Origin: JADCCX01 sp051649305
GTDB lineage: Bacteria > Pseudomonadota > Alphaproteobacteria > Rhizobiales > Beijerinckiaceae
Direction of reading: 5' to 3'
Length of the DNA stretch: 64,000 nucleotides
Assembly (NCBI GenBank): GCA_051649305.1
Contig: JBOFGV010000052.1
Location: 62,001 to 126,000 of the forward strand
Below the pieces are notes generated by a model that was not told where the DNA came from, did no database searches, and was given only the letters and a program-made list of their open reading frames with translations. Numbering within the stretch: the first letter of the stretch is position 1; each line of letters begins with the position of its first letter. Positions 23,764 through 33,484 of this stretch are shown in pieces. A program made the position numbers and the translations under genes.

Positions 23764-24651
23764 ATGTCAGCCCAACGCCTTTTCCTTCTCGCAGCACCCG
23801 CCATCTTTGTCCTGATCTGGTCAACCGGATGGATTGCCGCGCGATATGCGGCCCCTTTTTCTGATCCGTTGTGGTATCTCACCATCAGGTTCTTTCTCGC
23901 GGCAATCGTGCTTGCCATCTTTGCATTGGTGATGCGCGCACCTTGGCCTTCTGGCAGAAAAGCCTGGCTGCATGCACTCGTGTCAGGCGTCTTGCTGCAT
24001 GGCATTTATCTCGCCGGTGTCTGGTGGGCTATCAAACACGGATTGTCTGCGGGCCTGTCAGGGCTTCTCGCTGCCCTGCAGCCATTGGCCACGGCCTTTC
24101 TGGGACCTTGGCTGCTGCGTGAGCAGGTGGAGTGGAAGCAATGGCTTGGTGTGGTTCTGGGCCTGCTCGGCGTTATCGCGGTGCTCTCGCCCAAGCTTGT
24201 CGCTTCGCTGGAACCGGGCAATCCAGTTTTGTGGATCCCGCTCATCGTCAATGTCATAGGCGTGATGACGCTGACGGCTGGCAGCTTCTATCAAAAGCGC
24301 TATCTCGCGGGTGGCGATCTGCGCACCGTGACCTCTGTTCAATATATCGGCGCGTTGCTGTTTGTGGCTCCGCTTGCTTTGCTGACAGAAGACCTGCGCT
24401 TTGATCTCAGGTTTGAAACCTATGGAGTCATGGTTTGGTCCGTGGTGGTACTGTCGATCTTTTCCATCGCGCTGATGCTGATGATGATCAACCGGGGCGA
24501 GGTCACGCGTGTCTCGGCCCTGATCTATCTCGTGCCAACAACCGTTGCTGTTCAGGCCTGGCTGATGTTTGGCGAAACGCTTGTGCCGGTTCAGATCTTC
24601 GGCATGGTTTTGACTGCGGCAGGGGTTTATCTCTCGACGAAAAAGAACTGA
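23764..24651 (+). CDS. EamA/DMT-superfamily transporter
   Basis: This 296-residue integral membrane protein has ten predicted helices in two EamA repeats: first repeat from IFVLIWSTGWIAARYAAPF to PLATAFLGPWLLREQVEWKQ, second ending PTTVAVQAWLMFGETLVPVQ. DMT proteins export metabolites or amino acids; the substrate is not predictable. I chose ATG 23764 because the first helix starts immediately after it. The preceding in-frame codons encode polar sequence with no family match. Confidence 0.88.
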   Translation: MSAQRLFLLAAPAIFVLIWSTGWIAARYAAPFSDPLWYLTIRFFLAAIVLAIFALVMRAPWPSGRKAWLHALVSGVLLHGIYLAGVWWAIKHGLSAGLSGLLAALQPLATAFLGPWLLREQVEWKQWLGVVLGLLGVIAVLSPKLVASLEPGNPVLWIPLIVNVIGVMTLTAGSFYQKRYLAGGDLRTVTSVQYIGALLFVAPLALLTEDLRFDLRFETYGVMVWSVVVLSIFSIALMLMMINRGEVTRVSALIYLVPTTVAVQAWLMFGETLVPVQIFGMVLTAAGVYLSTKKN

Positions 24652-24738
24652 CCAGGCATTTTCTTCACACAAATGACGCTTTTCGGCGCGTCGTGTGGCA
24701 GACAATACCAGTAAATTCGAATCACTTCTGGTCTTTTC

Positions 24739-27213
24739 ATGCCCCACACATTCACCGCCCTTCGTTCGTTTTGTCTCTCCGGGCTGTTGCTGGTCCTTAT
24801 GCTTTTTGGCTCGACAGCATGGGCGCAGCAAACGCCAGGTGCCCAGCTTGAAAAACTGCGCAACGACATCACGCAGCTTGATCGTGAGATCAAGGCCAGT
24901 GCGGGCAATGACAAGGCCTTGCTGGAGGTCAAAGCCAAACTGGACCCTGTGCAGGATGAACTCCGCGCCTTTGTGGCGGAGCAGGTTCCCCAACAGGAAG
25001 GCATCAAGGCCCGTCTGGAACAGCTTGGTCCCAAGGCGGATGCCTCCAAGGGACAGACCGACAATCCCGAGGTTGTAAAAGAGCGCGAGGGACAGGAAAA
25101 AGCCCTGCGGGATGTCGATGGCCTGCTGGCACTCGCCCGCACGCATATTGTGGCGGTGGAACAGCTTTCATCGAAGATCACCGATGAGCGGCGCTCACTG
25201 CTGACCAAGGCCCTGATGGAGCGTTCAACCAGCGTTTTCAGCCCGGTTCTCTGGCTCAATGTCGCCAAGGCTCTGCCAGGTGAATTGCGTGCGGCGCAAG
25301 GCATGCTCACCGGCTGGTTTGAGCATGTGCGCAGCCGCCTGGATGTTGCGAGGCTCGGTACGCTCTTTGCTGCGATTCTGATTTTCGTCATCATTGCCGT
25401 ACCCGGCAACCGTTATCTCCGACGCTTTGAAGGGCGTCCTGTCCCTGCAGAAGTGACCGGCAAAGACGGCAAGGTTTCCATCCTGCGTCCGGACCGCTTG
25501 CAACGCGCCCTTGCGGCCCTGCGTGTCACCCTGATCTGGGCCATCATCCCGATCATCATCTGTGCCGCGCTTTTCAACCTGCTGGAAACGCTGGAACTGA
25601 TCAACGACCGTGTCGGAAACATGGTGCGCACACTGCTGTTCGGCATCGCATTCGTGGCCTTCGCCCACGGTCTTGCCGATGGTATTCTGGCACCCGATGA
25701 TCCCCAGTGGCGTCTGGTGGATGTGGATGATCGCACCGCTTCCAAGATCACCCATCTCGCCAGCGTGTTCACCGGGATCATCGTTATTGGCAAAACGCTG
25801 GAGGCGCTCAACCAGGCGATCTACGCCGTGCTGCCCGTTACAGTCGCCACCAAGGCCGTCTTTGCACTATTAGGCGTGCTTGCCATTGTCCGCACGATCA
25901 GGGGCATCCAGCAGCTTCCTGAAGCCGAGGCAGGTGCCAAACCGGTCGCTGATGCAACACCGGTTGGCAGCGGCACCGGCAATGCCATCCGCATCAGCGC
26001 CTGGCTTGCAGCTGCAGCTATTTTTACAGCGGTCGCCTTTGGCTACATCGCACTCGCAAGCTTCCTGTCAGACCAGTTGATCTGGCTGGTGATGGTTGCC
26101 GCAGTGATCATTATTCTGCTGGCACTGGTTGATGAATACATTGGGCACGGCGTGTCGCCTGATGGCGCGATGGGCAAGCAGATCATTTCGCAGGTCGGCC
26201 TGAGCAAAAGCTCGCTGAAGCAGATCAGCATCCTCTCGAATGGTTTTTTCCGTGTTGTCCTCCTGCTGGCTGGCACCATGTTTGTGCTGGCCCCATGGGG
26301 ACTGGACGGTGGTGATTCCGTTGGCACATTGCGCGCTGCCCTGTTTGGCTTCTCGGTTGGTGGCGTCACGATTTCGCTCTCAACCATCATCATGGCGATT
26401 GTGCTTTTCGTCATTGGTTTCACCATCACCCGCACCATCCGGCGCTGGCTTGAAAAGAGCTATCTGCCCCACACCAAGCTTGATGTCGGCCTGCGCAACT
26501 CCATCGCCACCAGCATCGGTTATCTCGGTATCATCATCACCGCGATGATGGCGGCATCGACGCTGGGCCTGTCGCTCGACAAACTGACCATCGTGGCCGG
26601 TGCGCTTTCGGTCGGTATCGGCTTTGGTCTGCAATCCATCGTCAATAACTTCGTCTCTGGCCTGATCCTGCTTTGGGAGCGTCCCATCCGCGTGGGCGAC
26701 TGGATTGTGGTGGGTGACGAGCAGGGCATCGTCAAGCGCATCAATGTCCGCTCCACCCAGATCGAGACCTTCGACCGGGCCTCACTGATTGTTCCGAATG
26801 CCGAGTTCATCTCCGGCCGTGTCAAGAACTGGATGCACAATGACCGCATCGCGCGCGTCATCATCCCCATTGGCGTCGGCTATGGTTCCAACCCTGAAAG
26901 GGTCAAGGAAATCCTCCTCAAGGTGGCCAGCGATAACAAGGACGTGCTGAGAGAACCTGTTCCCCGGGTTTACTTCATGCGGCTGGCAGACCCCAGCATG
27001 GAATTTGAACTGCGCTGCTTTGTCGATGTGGACCATATGCTTCCGGTGAAGAGCGAGCTGCTGTTCGAGTTGATCAAACAGCTTCAGGCTGCACGCATTG
27101 ACATCCCCATGCCCAAGCGCCCAACCGAACTTCTGGGTATTGCTCCGGCAGATGCCGCTGTTCCTGATGCGGTTGACGAGGGGCACGGCAAACGAGGTTC
27201 AAACAAGCCGTGA
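24739..27213 (+). CDS. Large MscS-family mechanosensitive channel (DUF3772 type)
   Basis: This 824-residue inner-membrane channel probably opens under turgor stress. A signal peptide (about 1-29, ending STAWAQ) precedes a periplasmic coiled DUF3772-like region (about 30-200: LEKLRNDITQLDREIKAS). Multiple membrane helices follow from about residue 215. The MscS core is near 590-760, with pore and beta-domain motifs GLQSIVNNFVSGLILLWERP and GDEQGIVKRINVRSTQIETF. It belongs to the long MscK/YbiO-like group. The next gene, a CAP lipoprotein, overlaps its stop by 4 bases. Confidence 0.92.
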   Translation: MPHTFTALRSFCLSGLLLVLMLFGSTAWAQQTPGAQLEKLRNDITQLDREIKASAGNDKALLEVKAKLDPVQDELRAFVAEQVPQQEGIKARLEQLGPKADASKGQTDNPEVVKEREGQEKALRDVDGLLALARTHIVAVEQLSSKITDERRSLLTKALMERSTSVFSPVLWLNVAKALPGELRAAQGMLTGWFEHVRSRLDVARLGTLFAAILIFVIIAVPGNRYLRRFEGRPVPAEVTGKDGKVSILRPDRLQRALAALRVTLIWAIIPIIICAALFNLLETLELINDRVGNMVRTLLFGIAFVAFAHGLADGILAPDDPQWRLVDVDDRTASKITHLASVFTGIIVIGKTLEALNQAIYAVLPVTVATKAVFALLGVLAIVRTIRGIQQLPEAEAGAKPVADATPVGSGTGNAIRISAWLAAAAIFTAVAFGYIALASFLSDQLIWLVMVAAVIIILLALVDEYIGHGVSPDGAMGKQIISQVGLSKSSLKQISILSNGFFRVVLLLAGTMFVLAPWGLDGGDSVGTLRAALFGFSVGGVTISLSTIIMAIVLFVIGFTITRTIRRWLEKSYLPHTKLDVGLRNSIATSIGYLGIIITAMMAASTLGLSLDKLTIVAGALSVGIGFGLQSIVNNFVSGLILLWERPIRVGDWIVVGDEQGIVKRINVRSTQIETFDRASLIVPNAEFISGRVKNWMHNDRIARVIIPIGVGYGSNPERVKEILLKVASDNKDVLREPVPRVYFMRLADPSMEFELRCFVDVDHMLPVKSELLFELIKQLQAARIDIPMPKRPTELLGIAPADAAVPDAVDEGHGKRGSNKP

Positions 27214-27722
27214 ATGCAAAGCGAAACACCATGTCCGTGATTTGCGCCCTGATGCCCCTGCTGGCGGCCTGTGCCGCACCTGCACCGCCACCGGCAACAT
27301 CGCCTCCTGCCATGTATACAAGCCTTGCCAGCGCCAGCGCTGTGCTGGATGCCGGTGCTGCCCGCGATCTGATCAATGGCTACCGCCGCAACCAGAACCT
27401 GCCACCGCTCGTTCTTGATCAGGGATTGATCGCCGTTGCGGCTCGCCAGTCTGCAGCCATGGCTGCTGGAGGCGATGTCTCGCGGGGTGCGCGCACCGAT
27501 GTGCTGAAGCGTCTTCAGGCGGATGGTGTGAAGACAACCAAAGCCCGCGAAAGCGTTTCCGCCGGATACTTTACAATATCGGATGCCTTTTCAGGCTGGC
27601 GTGGCTCGCCGGTTCATGACGCTACGTTGCGCCTGGAAGGTGCACGCCGCATGGGCATAGCAGCGCAACACCGGCAGGGATCGCGCCACCATGTCTACTG
27701 GACGCTGATCGTCAGCGACTGA
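27210..27722 (+). CDS. CAP/SCP-domain lipoprotein
   Basis: This 170-residue predicted lipoprotein has lipobox LLAAC (Cys near residue 21). A CAP (cysteine-rich secretory/pathogenesis-related) domain follows: LINGYRRNQNLPPLVLDQGL, AARQSAAMAAGGD and a C-terminal strand HHVYWTLIVSD. Bacterial CAP proteins are envelope proteins of poorly known function. I favour the GTG at 27210 because it supplies the Lys/Arg residues needed ahead of the hydrophobic segment and overlaps the channel stop (GTGA). An ATG at 27231 would give a signal without positive charges. Coupling to the channel suggests a shared envelope-stress role. Confidence 0.85.
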   Translation: MNAKRNTMSVICALMPLLAACAAPAPPPATSPPAMYTSLASASAVLDAGAARDLINGYRRNQNLPPLVLDQGLIAVAARQSAAMAAGGDVSRGARTDVLKRLQADGVKTTKARESVSAGYFTISDAFSGWRGSPVHDATLRLEGARRMGIAAQHRQGSRHHVYWTLIVSD

Positions 27723-27727
27723 GAACT

Positions 27728-29248
27728 CTACTTCCAGCTCGCTTCCCACATGCGGGGGATTTCATCCGGATAGGTCTTGAGATCCAACCCCTTGCCCGAG
27801 AGATAAAAGGTCACCAGCGAGTAGAGTGGCACGGCCAAAGCTCTCTCCTGAATCAGGCCCAATGCTTTGGCATAGCTCTCCTTGCGAACGGCGGGATCAA
27901 CAGATGTGTCGCCTTTTTCCAGCAGATCACGCACCTCCGGATCGCGGTTGATGTCATCCGGCAGGAACTTGAAATAGACCGGCGTTGAGGCCGAGACATC
28001 GTTCACCGAGAACGATCCCCATGTCTGGTGCGCCATGGCCACCTTACCGGCACGCACCTGCTCACGCAGGGCTGCGTATTGCATGAACCGCAGGTTGGCC
28101 TTGATGCCGACAGCGCGGAAATAGTTCACCATCGCCTCGCTCTGCGGACGCTCGCGATAGGCGAAGAGATCAATCTCGAAGCCGTTGGAGAAGCCCGCTT
28201 CTGCCAGCAGTTTCTTGGCTTCAGCTACATCGTACTTGTACTTCGGAGCCTTCTCATCCGTGCAGCCGAACTGACCGGGGAAGCAGACGACGTTCAGCAC
28301 GCGCCCGCCTTCACCCACGAGCTGCTTCACCATGGTTTCGCGGTCGATGGCATGCATCAGCGCCTTGCGCACCTTGATGTCGCGCAAGGGGGCCGATGGT
28401 GTGGTCTCAAGCGTGTTGAGGTTGAGGAAGACGATGCGCATGGTCTCACCACTGCGCACTTCGAGATGCGGCACCACCTTGGCCTGTGCAGCCTGATCGG
28501 GCGGCACGTTCATGATGAGATCAAGACCACCGGCCAGCATTTCAGCCATCTGGGTCTGACGGTCTGGGATGAAGCGGATTTCGATCTTCTCGATCTTGGG
28601 CTGCGGCTTGGGGCTGTCCTTGAAGTAGTCCTTGTTGCGCTCCATGCGCAGGAACTTGCCGACGGAATGCTCGGTTACACGGTAAGGACCAGAACCGACA
28701 GCCGCTGTGTTCATGCCTGTGGGGCCAACCTTGGCGTAATACTCATTGGGGTGAATGACCACGGGTCCGGCGAGATATTCGATAGCGGCAGGAAACGTCC
28801 GCTTCAGCTTGAGCCGTACTTTGAACGGCCCAAGCTTTTCAGCCGCCTCGATCCAGTCAACATTGTTCTGGGTCACAACCTTGTTCTCGGCTTTCGAGAC
28901 ATAGTTGAGGGTATAGACCACATCGTCGGCATCAAAAGCCTCGCCGTTGTGGAACTTCACACCTTCGCGCAGATCAATGTCGAGCGTCTTGTCGTCTACC
29001 CACTTCCAGGCGGTGGCGAGCTGGCCCTTGTATTCGCCGGTGTTGGGATCACGGTAGATCAACGTATCCCAGACATGCTGGCCGATGATGACGCCGATGC
29101 GGACGTTGTTGAAGAACGGATCGATATTTTCCGGCACCTGATCATAGGCGAAGCGGATGCTGTTGGCAGACTTTTGCGCCAGCGCGGGGGCAGCGGAGAG
29201 GCCTGCGGCCAATGCGGCGGCGGCAAGAAATTTGAAGGATGTGCGCAT
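27728..29248 (-). CDS. ABC transporter peptide/nickel-type substrate-binding protein (SBP family 5)
   Basis: This 506-residue periplasmic receptor of the DppA/OppA family has a signal peptide MRTSFKFLAAAALAAGLSAA (cleavage near ALA-QK). Family features are LREGVKFHNGEAFDADDVVY, GSGPYRV and HAIDRETMVKQLVG. It binds peptides or other solutes for an ABC importer. No dppBCDF genes adjoin: the left neighbour converges 5 bases away and the right neighbour belongs to the pilus operon. A single disulfide is possible (CFPGQFGC). Confidence 0.92.
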   Translation of the reverse strand: MRTSFKFLAAAALAAGLSAAPALAQKSANSIRFAYDQVPENIDPFFNNVRIGVIIGQHVWDTLIYRDPNTGEYKGQLATAWKWVDDKTLDIDLREGVKFHNGEAFDADDVVYTLNYVSKAENKVVTQNNVDWIEAAEKLGPFKVRLKLKRTFPAAIEYLAGPVVIHPNEYYAKVGPTGMNTAAVGSGPYRVTEHSVGKFLRMERNKDYFKDSPKPQPKIEKIEIRFIPDRQTQMAEMLAGGLDLIMNVPPDQAAQAKVVPHLEVRSGETMRIVFLNLNTLETTPSAPLRDIKVRKALMHAIDRETMVKQLVGEGGRVLNVVCFPGQFGCTDEKAPKYKYDVAEAKKLLAEAGFSNGFEIDLFAYRERPQSEAMVNYFRAVGIKANLRFMQYAALREQVRAGKVAMAHQTWGSFSVNDVSASTPVYFKFLPDDINRDPEVRDLLEKGDTSVDPAVRKESYAKALGLIQERALAVPLYSLVTFYLSGKGLDLKTYPDEIPRMWEASWK

Positions 29249-29367
29249 GTCTGCTCCACGATGCCGGGGCTGAATGTCCGGCTTGAAAGGGCAGTGTCTT
29301 GCGGTTGAGGGATGCCGTCAAGGGTGACATGAATCCGTAATAGCTCAAACGGGAGAAAGTAGTGACG

Positions 29368-29877
29368 TTACCCCCGCCGTCCCAGCATCTCCATATTCCG
29401 CTTCGCCATGGCGTTCTCGGGGTCTTTCCTCAGCGCAAGCTGAAAGTCTGCCCGGGCGCGTTTGAAATCACGGCGCAGGAAATAAGAATAACCCCGGTTG
29501 TTCAGTGCTGCGGCGTTAGAACCACTGATGCGGAAGACTTCCTTGTAGGCGCGATCCGAAAGGTCAAACCGGCCGAGCTGGTCGTAGGACGCAGCAAGCC
29601 CCAGCAGAGGTTCCAGACTGTCTTGTGATTGTTCCACGGCAGCACGGAAATGCTTTTCAGCCAGACCATAATTGGCATTGCGGAAATGCTCCTTGCCAAG
29701 GCGCAGGTCTTCGTCGCCACCTTTTGGACGCGACGCGCTGTCAACAGCGCCTCCGGTACTGGCAGTTACGCTGCGGGTATCACCAGTCAGCGCTGAAGAC
29801 AGGTCTGTGGTCTGACACGCGCCCAGCAAGGGCAACAAGGCAATGGCGAGATACCGGCGAGAAGGCAAGATCGGCAT
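29368..29877 (-). CDS. tadD: TPR lipoprotein of the Flp/Tad pilus locus (TadD-like)
   Basis: This protein of about 169 residues begins with a lipoprotein signal (MPILPSRRYLAIALLPLLGAC, lipobox LLGAC, Cys21). Tetratricopeptide repeats follow (about 65-160: YGLAEKHFRAAVEQSQDSLE, AALNNRGYSYFLRRDFKRA). TadD-type lipoproteins help assemble the pilus secretin in the outer membrane. I chose ATG 29877 with GAGG at 29887-29890 nine bases before it; ATG 29886 is too close to that site. It is the last visible gene of the pilus operon, and tadC ends 11 bases upstream. Confidence 0.85.
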   Translation of the reverse strand: MPILPSRRYLAIALLPLLGACQTTDLSSALTGDTRSVTASTGGAVDSASRPKGGDEDLRLGKEHFRNANYGLAEKHFRAAVEQSQDSLEPLLGLAASYDQLGRFDLSDRAYKEVFRISGSNAAALNNRGYSYFLRRDFKRARADFQLALRKDPENAMAKRNMEMLGRRG

Positions 29878-29888
29878 TTTATACATCC

Positions 29889-30869
29889 TCAAATCCACAT
29901 CGTTTTGACGCGCATGTAGGCAGGAAACAGCAAAATGATGAACAATATCGGAAAGATGAATACCATCATGGGAACAGTCATCTTCGAAGGCAGGGCATTG
30001 GCCTTTTCTTCCGCGCGCATCATGCGCTTGTTGCGCATTTCATCGCTGTAGATTTTGAGTGAATCGATCAGGCTGGAACCAAGCTCGGCAGACTGCTGCA
30101 ACAACGTGGCGAAGGTCTTTGCTTCCTCGATGCCAAGGCGTCCTGCCAGATTGGAGAGCGAGTCATTGACCGTGCGCCCTGCACGAATTTCCAGTGTCGC
30201 AAAATAAAGATTGGCAGACAGCGAAGGGTAAGCATCAGCCATTTCGCGGCAGACGCGGTTGATGGCAGCTTCCATGCTGAGGCCGGCCTCGCAGCAGACA
30301 ATCATCAGATCGAGGAAGTCCGGAAAGCCCAGACGATGCTCCTCCTTGCGCTTGTTGACAATTGTATCGAGCAGGATGGTAGGCGCAAAATAGCCAAAGC
30401 CTGCCCCACCCACCATCTTCATATAGACGTCAGTCATGTGATTGTCAGCGACCGTCGCAATCAGAAATCCAATAATACCAAGCACAACCATGCCACCAAC
30501 GCGGATAGCCAGAAAAACTGATGGCGCATTGGGAGCGTAGTAACCAGCCTGAATCAAGCGCTGACGCAGAACCTTGCTGGCGGCTGCATCACCCTCACCA
30601 AAGAGGCTGTCTATGGAGGTCGTAATACGTTGCAGCAACGCCTGCCGTTCAGTCAGCTGCGGGGCTTGCGGTGTGCCGTCTGTCGCAGCATTGCTGGCTG
30701 CCACAGGGGCTGTGTTCACACGTTCGGCACGCCGCTTCACATCCTTGCGGGCGCTGATGAATTGCATGCCCAAAACGCCAATAGCGAGCGCAATGGCTGT
30801 GGCAACAGCCAGCACCAATGTGATCGGATCGTTGATGAGAAACTGAATGATATCGTCGATCAAATCCAT
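29889..30869 (-). CDS. tadC: Tad pilus inner-membrane platform protein TadC
   Basis: This 326-residue protein of the type II secretion F family forms, with TadB, the inner-membrane platform for Flp pilus assembly. It has an N-terminal membrane segment (ITLVLAVATAIALAIGVLGM), a cytoplasmic T2SF domain (about 180-290: GFPDFLDLMIVCCEAGLSME) and a C-terminal hydrophobic anchor (MTVPMMVFIFPILFIILLFP). It lies 12 bases after tadB and just ahead of the TadD-like gene. Confidence 0.93.
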   Translation of the reverse strand: MDLIDDIIQFLINDPITLVLAVATAIALAIGVLGMQFISARKDVKRRAERVNTAPVAASNAATDGTPQAPQLTERQALLQRITTSIDSLFGEGDAAASKVLRQRLIQAGYYAPNAPSVFLAIRVGGMVVLGIIGFLIATVADNHMTDVYMKMVGGAGFGYFAPTILLDTIVNKRKEEHRLGFPDFLDLMIVCCEAGLSMEAAINRVCREMADAYPSLSANLYFATLEIRAGRTVNDSLSNLAGRLGIEEAKTFATLLQQSAELGSSLIDSLKIYSDEMRNKRMMRAEEKANALPSKMTVPMMVFIFPILFIILLFPAYMRVKTMWI

Positions 30870-30881
30870 CTCACACCACCA

Positions 30882-31856
30882 TCAGATTTTCATGTTCACG
30901 AGCTTGCGCATCACGCCGACACCGATGGCCATCCAGATGAAACAGCCGATAGCCACCAGCGTGGTTTCGGGGCGTCCTTTGGCAGCGTCAAAAAAATCTG
31001 GCGAAGAGACATTCACCGTGAAGAAAATGAAGAAGGGCAGCGAAATCAGCACATAGGCTGAAAACTTGGCTTCCGAGGAAAGAGCCTTGATCTTGCGGCG
31101 CATCTTGAAGCGGTCACGGATGACCTTGGACAGTCCTTCCAGAATAACTGCGAGATTGCCGCCTGTTGCCGCCTGAATGGAAACGGAAGTTACGAACAGC
31201 GGCAGGTCTTCCTGACCAACGCGCGCATACATGTTGCGCATAGCGGTTTCGAGATCGAGTCCAAAGGACAATTCATCGCCCACCATACCGAACTCTGTGC
31301 CAACAGGATCAGGCATTTCGCGCGCCACCAGTGTGATGGCAATAGCGAGTGGATGGCCTGCGCGCAGGCTGCGCACCACAACATCGATCGCATCGGGAAA
31401 CTGCTCGGCGAATTTTTTCACCCGCTTGGCACGGAGGTATTTCAGCACAAACAGCGGCAGCAAAGCACCGACGAACAAGGCGCCCGCCAATTCATAGATC
31501 GCTGTTCGGTCAAATGCATACGCAACAATAGGCAGCACCAGAGGAACGATTGCCCAGATCAGAAAGACGCGCTCCACGCCCATCTTGATACCAGACTGGG
31601 TGATCAGCGGCATGATCCTGCGCTTCAGGCCAAACTGGCTTTCGTCGTCCAGCCCACGTTCTTTCTTCAACTGCATCAGCGCGTCTTCACGGCTGTTGGC
31701 GGTTTTCTGGATTTCGAGACGGCGGTTGACGTTGCTGCGGTATTGCGTGGCACTGAAAAACAAGAGGTATATCGACTCGGCTATCAGCACGAGCACGAGC
31801 GCCGCACCAATCAGCAGTGGCCACTCCTCAGGCAGATCGGCGAAAAACGCACTCAC
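30882..31856 (-). CDS. tadB: Tad pilus inner-membrane platform protein TadB
   Basis: This 324-residue T2SF-family membrane protein partners TadC. It has an N-terminal helix (PLLIGAALVLVLIAESIYLL) and two helices near residues 100-140. The conserved cytoplasmic domain includes FPDAIDVVVRSLRAGHPLAI and TGGNLAVILEGLSKVIRDR. It starts with GTG at 31856, overlapping the cpaF stop by 4 bases (GTGA), which means tight translational coupling to the assembly ATPase. Confidence 0.93.
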   Translation of the reverse strand: MSAFFADLPEEWPLLIGAALVLVLIAESIYLLFFSATQYRSNVNRRLEIQKTANSREDALMQLKKERGLDDESQFGLKRRIMPLITQSGIKMGVERVFLIWAIVPLVLPIVAYAFDRTAIYELAGALFVGALLPLFVLKYLRAKRVKKFAEQFPDAIDVVVRSLRAGHPLAIAITLVAREMPDPVGTEFGMVGDELSFGLDLETAMRNMYARVGQEDLPLFVTSVSIQAATGGNLAVILEGLSKVIRDRFKMRRKIKALSSEAKFSAYVLISLPFFIFFTVNVSSPDFFDAAKGRPETTLVAIGCFIWMAIGVGVMRKLVNMKI

Positions 31857-33484
31857 AGCGGCTTGCCCGGTTCAAAATAATGGCCAGGAATAACCACACC
31901 CTTGGCCGCGAGATCAGTCAGGAAGCGCGGGCGCACGCCTGTCGCCTCGAAGTGACCATGGATTGTTCCATCAGCGTCTGTCTTGATGCGCACGAACTTG
32001 AAGATTTCCTGCATCTGCAGGATATCCCCTTCCATGCCGGTGATCTCGGCAATGGAAGTGACGCGCCGCTTGCCGTCAGACTGACGCTGCAACTGCACGA
32101 TCAGGCGGATGGCCGCTGCAATCTGTCCACGGATCGAGGTCTGGGACATCGGAAGGCCTGCCATGCCGATCATCTGTTCAAGACGCGAAACAGCCTCGCG
32201 CGGGTTGTTGGCGTGTACGGTCGCCATCGAGCCTTCGTGGCCGGTGTTCATGGCCTGCAACATATCGAAGGCTTCCTCGCCGCGGCACTCGCCAAGGATC
32301 ACGCGGTCCGGACGCATGCGCAGTGCGTTCTTGATCAGATCGCGCTGGCGGATTTCGCCCTTGCCCTCAAGGTTGGGAGGGCGTGTTTCCATGCGCGCCA
32401 CATGCGGCTGTTGAAGCTGCAATTCAGCGGCATCCTCGATGGTGATGAGGCGCTCGTCTTCCGGAATATAGGCCGACAAGGCATTGAGCATCGTTGTCTT
32501 GCCCGAACCCGTACCGCCTGAGATGATGATTGTCGTCTTGCAGCGCGAGGCCTGTGAGAGAAGCTCCAGCATCTGCGGACGCAGCGCACCCACCTCAACC
32601 AGCTTATCGAGCGAGAGTTTTTTCTTGGAAAACTTGCGGATGGAAACCAGCGCACCGTCAACCGCAATTGGTTTGACCGCCACGTTGACACGCGAGCCGT
32701 CCAGAAGGCGAGCATCGCAGAGCGGCTGGCTTTCATCGACACGGCGACCCACAGCAGCCACGATCTTGTTGACGATGCGCATGAGGTGCGCGTCATCCTT
32801 GAAGCGCGTATTGGTGCGCTCCATCTTGCCGCGGCGCTCGACATAGACAACATCCGGTCCGTTGATCAGGATATCGGCGACCGTGTCATCCTTGAGCAGC
32901 GGCTCCAGCGGGCCAAGTCCGGTCATCTCATCGATGATTTCGCTGACAAACGAGTTGAGCTCAGTGCTGTTCAAAGCGAGCCGCTCGGCCACCACATACT
33001 GCTGGACGAGTGCAAAGATCTGCTTCTTGGCTTCTTCCGGTGCAAGCTTTTCCAGCGTCTGGAGATTGACCTCCTCCACCAGCTTGCGGTGCAGGCGCAC
33101 CTTGGCTTCCATGAATTTTTCGCTGATCAGCAGATCACTCTGGCCAGACTCTTGTGCCGGGACAGGTGCAAGGGGAGAGGGTGCAAGGATAGCAGGTGAC
33201 GGTGCCGCTGACGCCACTGGTGCAGGAGGGGGCGGCAGGGGAGCTTCTTCAATCTGACCTTCACCCGGCTCGGCAAACATGCCCGGGGCAAAATCAAGGG
33301 CTTCAGCCTCGGGCGCCAGAGGCATCGGGACAGGAGGATCAACACTCACGCCTGCAGCGGGCATCACAGGCACAGCCGGAACCGGGATCATGGGCGGTGG
33401 TGGCTGCAGAACGTCCGTGCCATTTCCCATGAGGGAAGACAGACCGGGAAATTGCGCAAGGCGCTGGCTGAAACGGCCACTCAT
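31853..33484 (-). CDS. cpaF: Tad pilus assembly ATPase CpaF/TadA
   Basis: This 543-residue hexameric ATPase of the type II/IV secretion superfamily powers pilus extension. A Pro/Ala-rich N-terminal linker (about 20-110) is unusually long and low in complexity. The catalytic core has Walker A SGGTGSGKTTML, Asp-box-like EDAAELQLQQPHVARMET, Walker B DRVILGECRGEEAFDML, and the His-box GSMATVHANNPREA. Its start overlaps the cpaE stop (ATGA at 33481-33484), and its own stop overlaps tadB. Confidence 0.95.
   Translation of the reverse strand: MSGRFSQRLAQFPGLSSLMGNGTDVLQPPPPMIPVPAVPVMPAAGVSVDPPVPMPLAPEAEALDFAPGMFAEPGEGQIEEAPLPPPPAPVASAAPSPAILAPSPLAPVPAQESGQSDLLISEKFMEAKVRLHRKLVEEVNLQTLEKLAPEEAKKQIFALVQQYVVAERLALNSTELNSFVSEIIDEMTGLGPLEPLLKDDTVADILINGPDVVYVERRGKMERTNTRFKDDAHLMRIVNKIVAAVGRRVDESQPLCDARLLDGSRVNVAVKPIAVDGALVSIRKFSKKKLSLDKLVEVGALRPQMLELLSQASRCKTTIIISGGTGSGKTTMLNALSAYIPEDERLITIEDAAELQLQQPHVARMETRPPNLEGKGEIRQRDLIKNALRMRPDRVILGECRGEEAFDMLQAMNTGHEGSMATVHANNPREAVSRLEQMIGMAGLPMSQTSIRGQIAAAIRLIVQLQRQSDGKRRVTSIAEITGMEGDILQMQEIFKFVRIKTDADGTIHGHFEATGVRPRFLTDLAAKGVVIPGHYFEPGKPL

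Noticed and set aside
28028..29308. 426-codon plus-strand open frame
   Set aside because: It is antisense to the peptide-binding protein gene, whose signal peptide and family motifs are clear. It is a codon-bias shadow.
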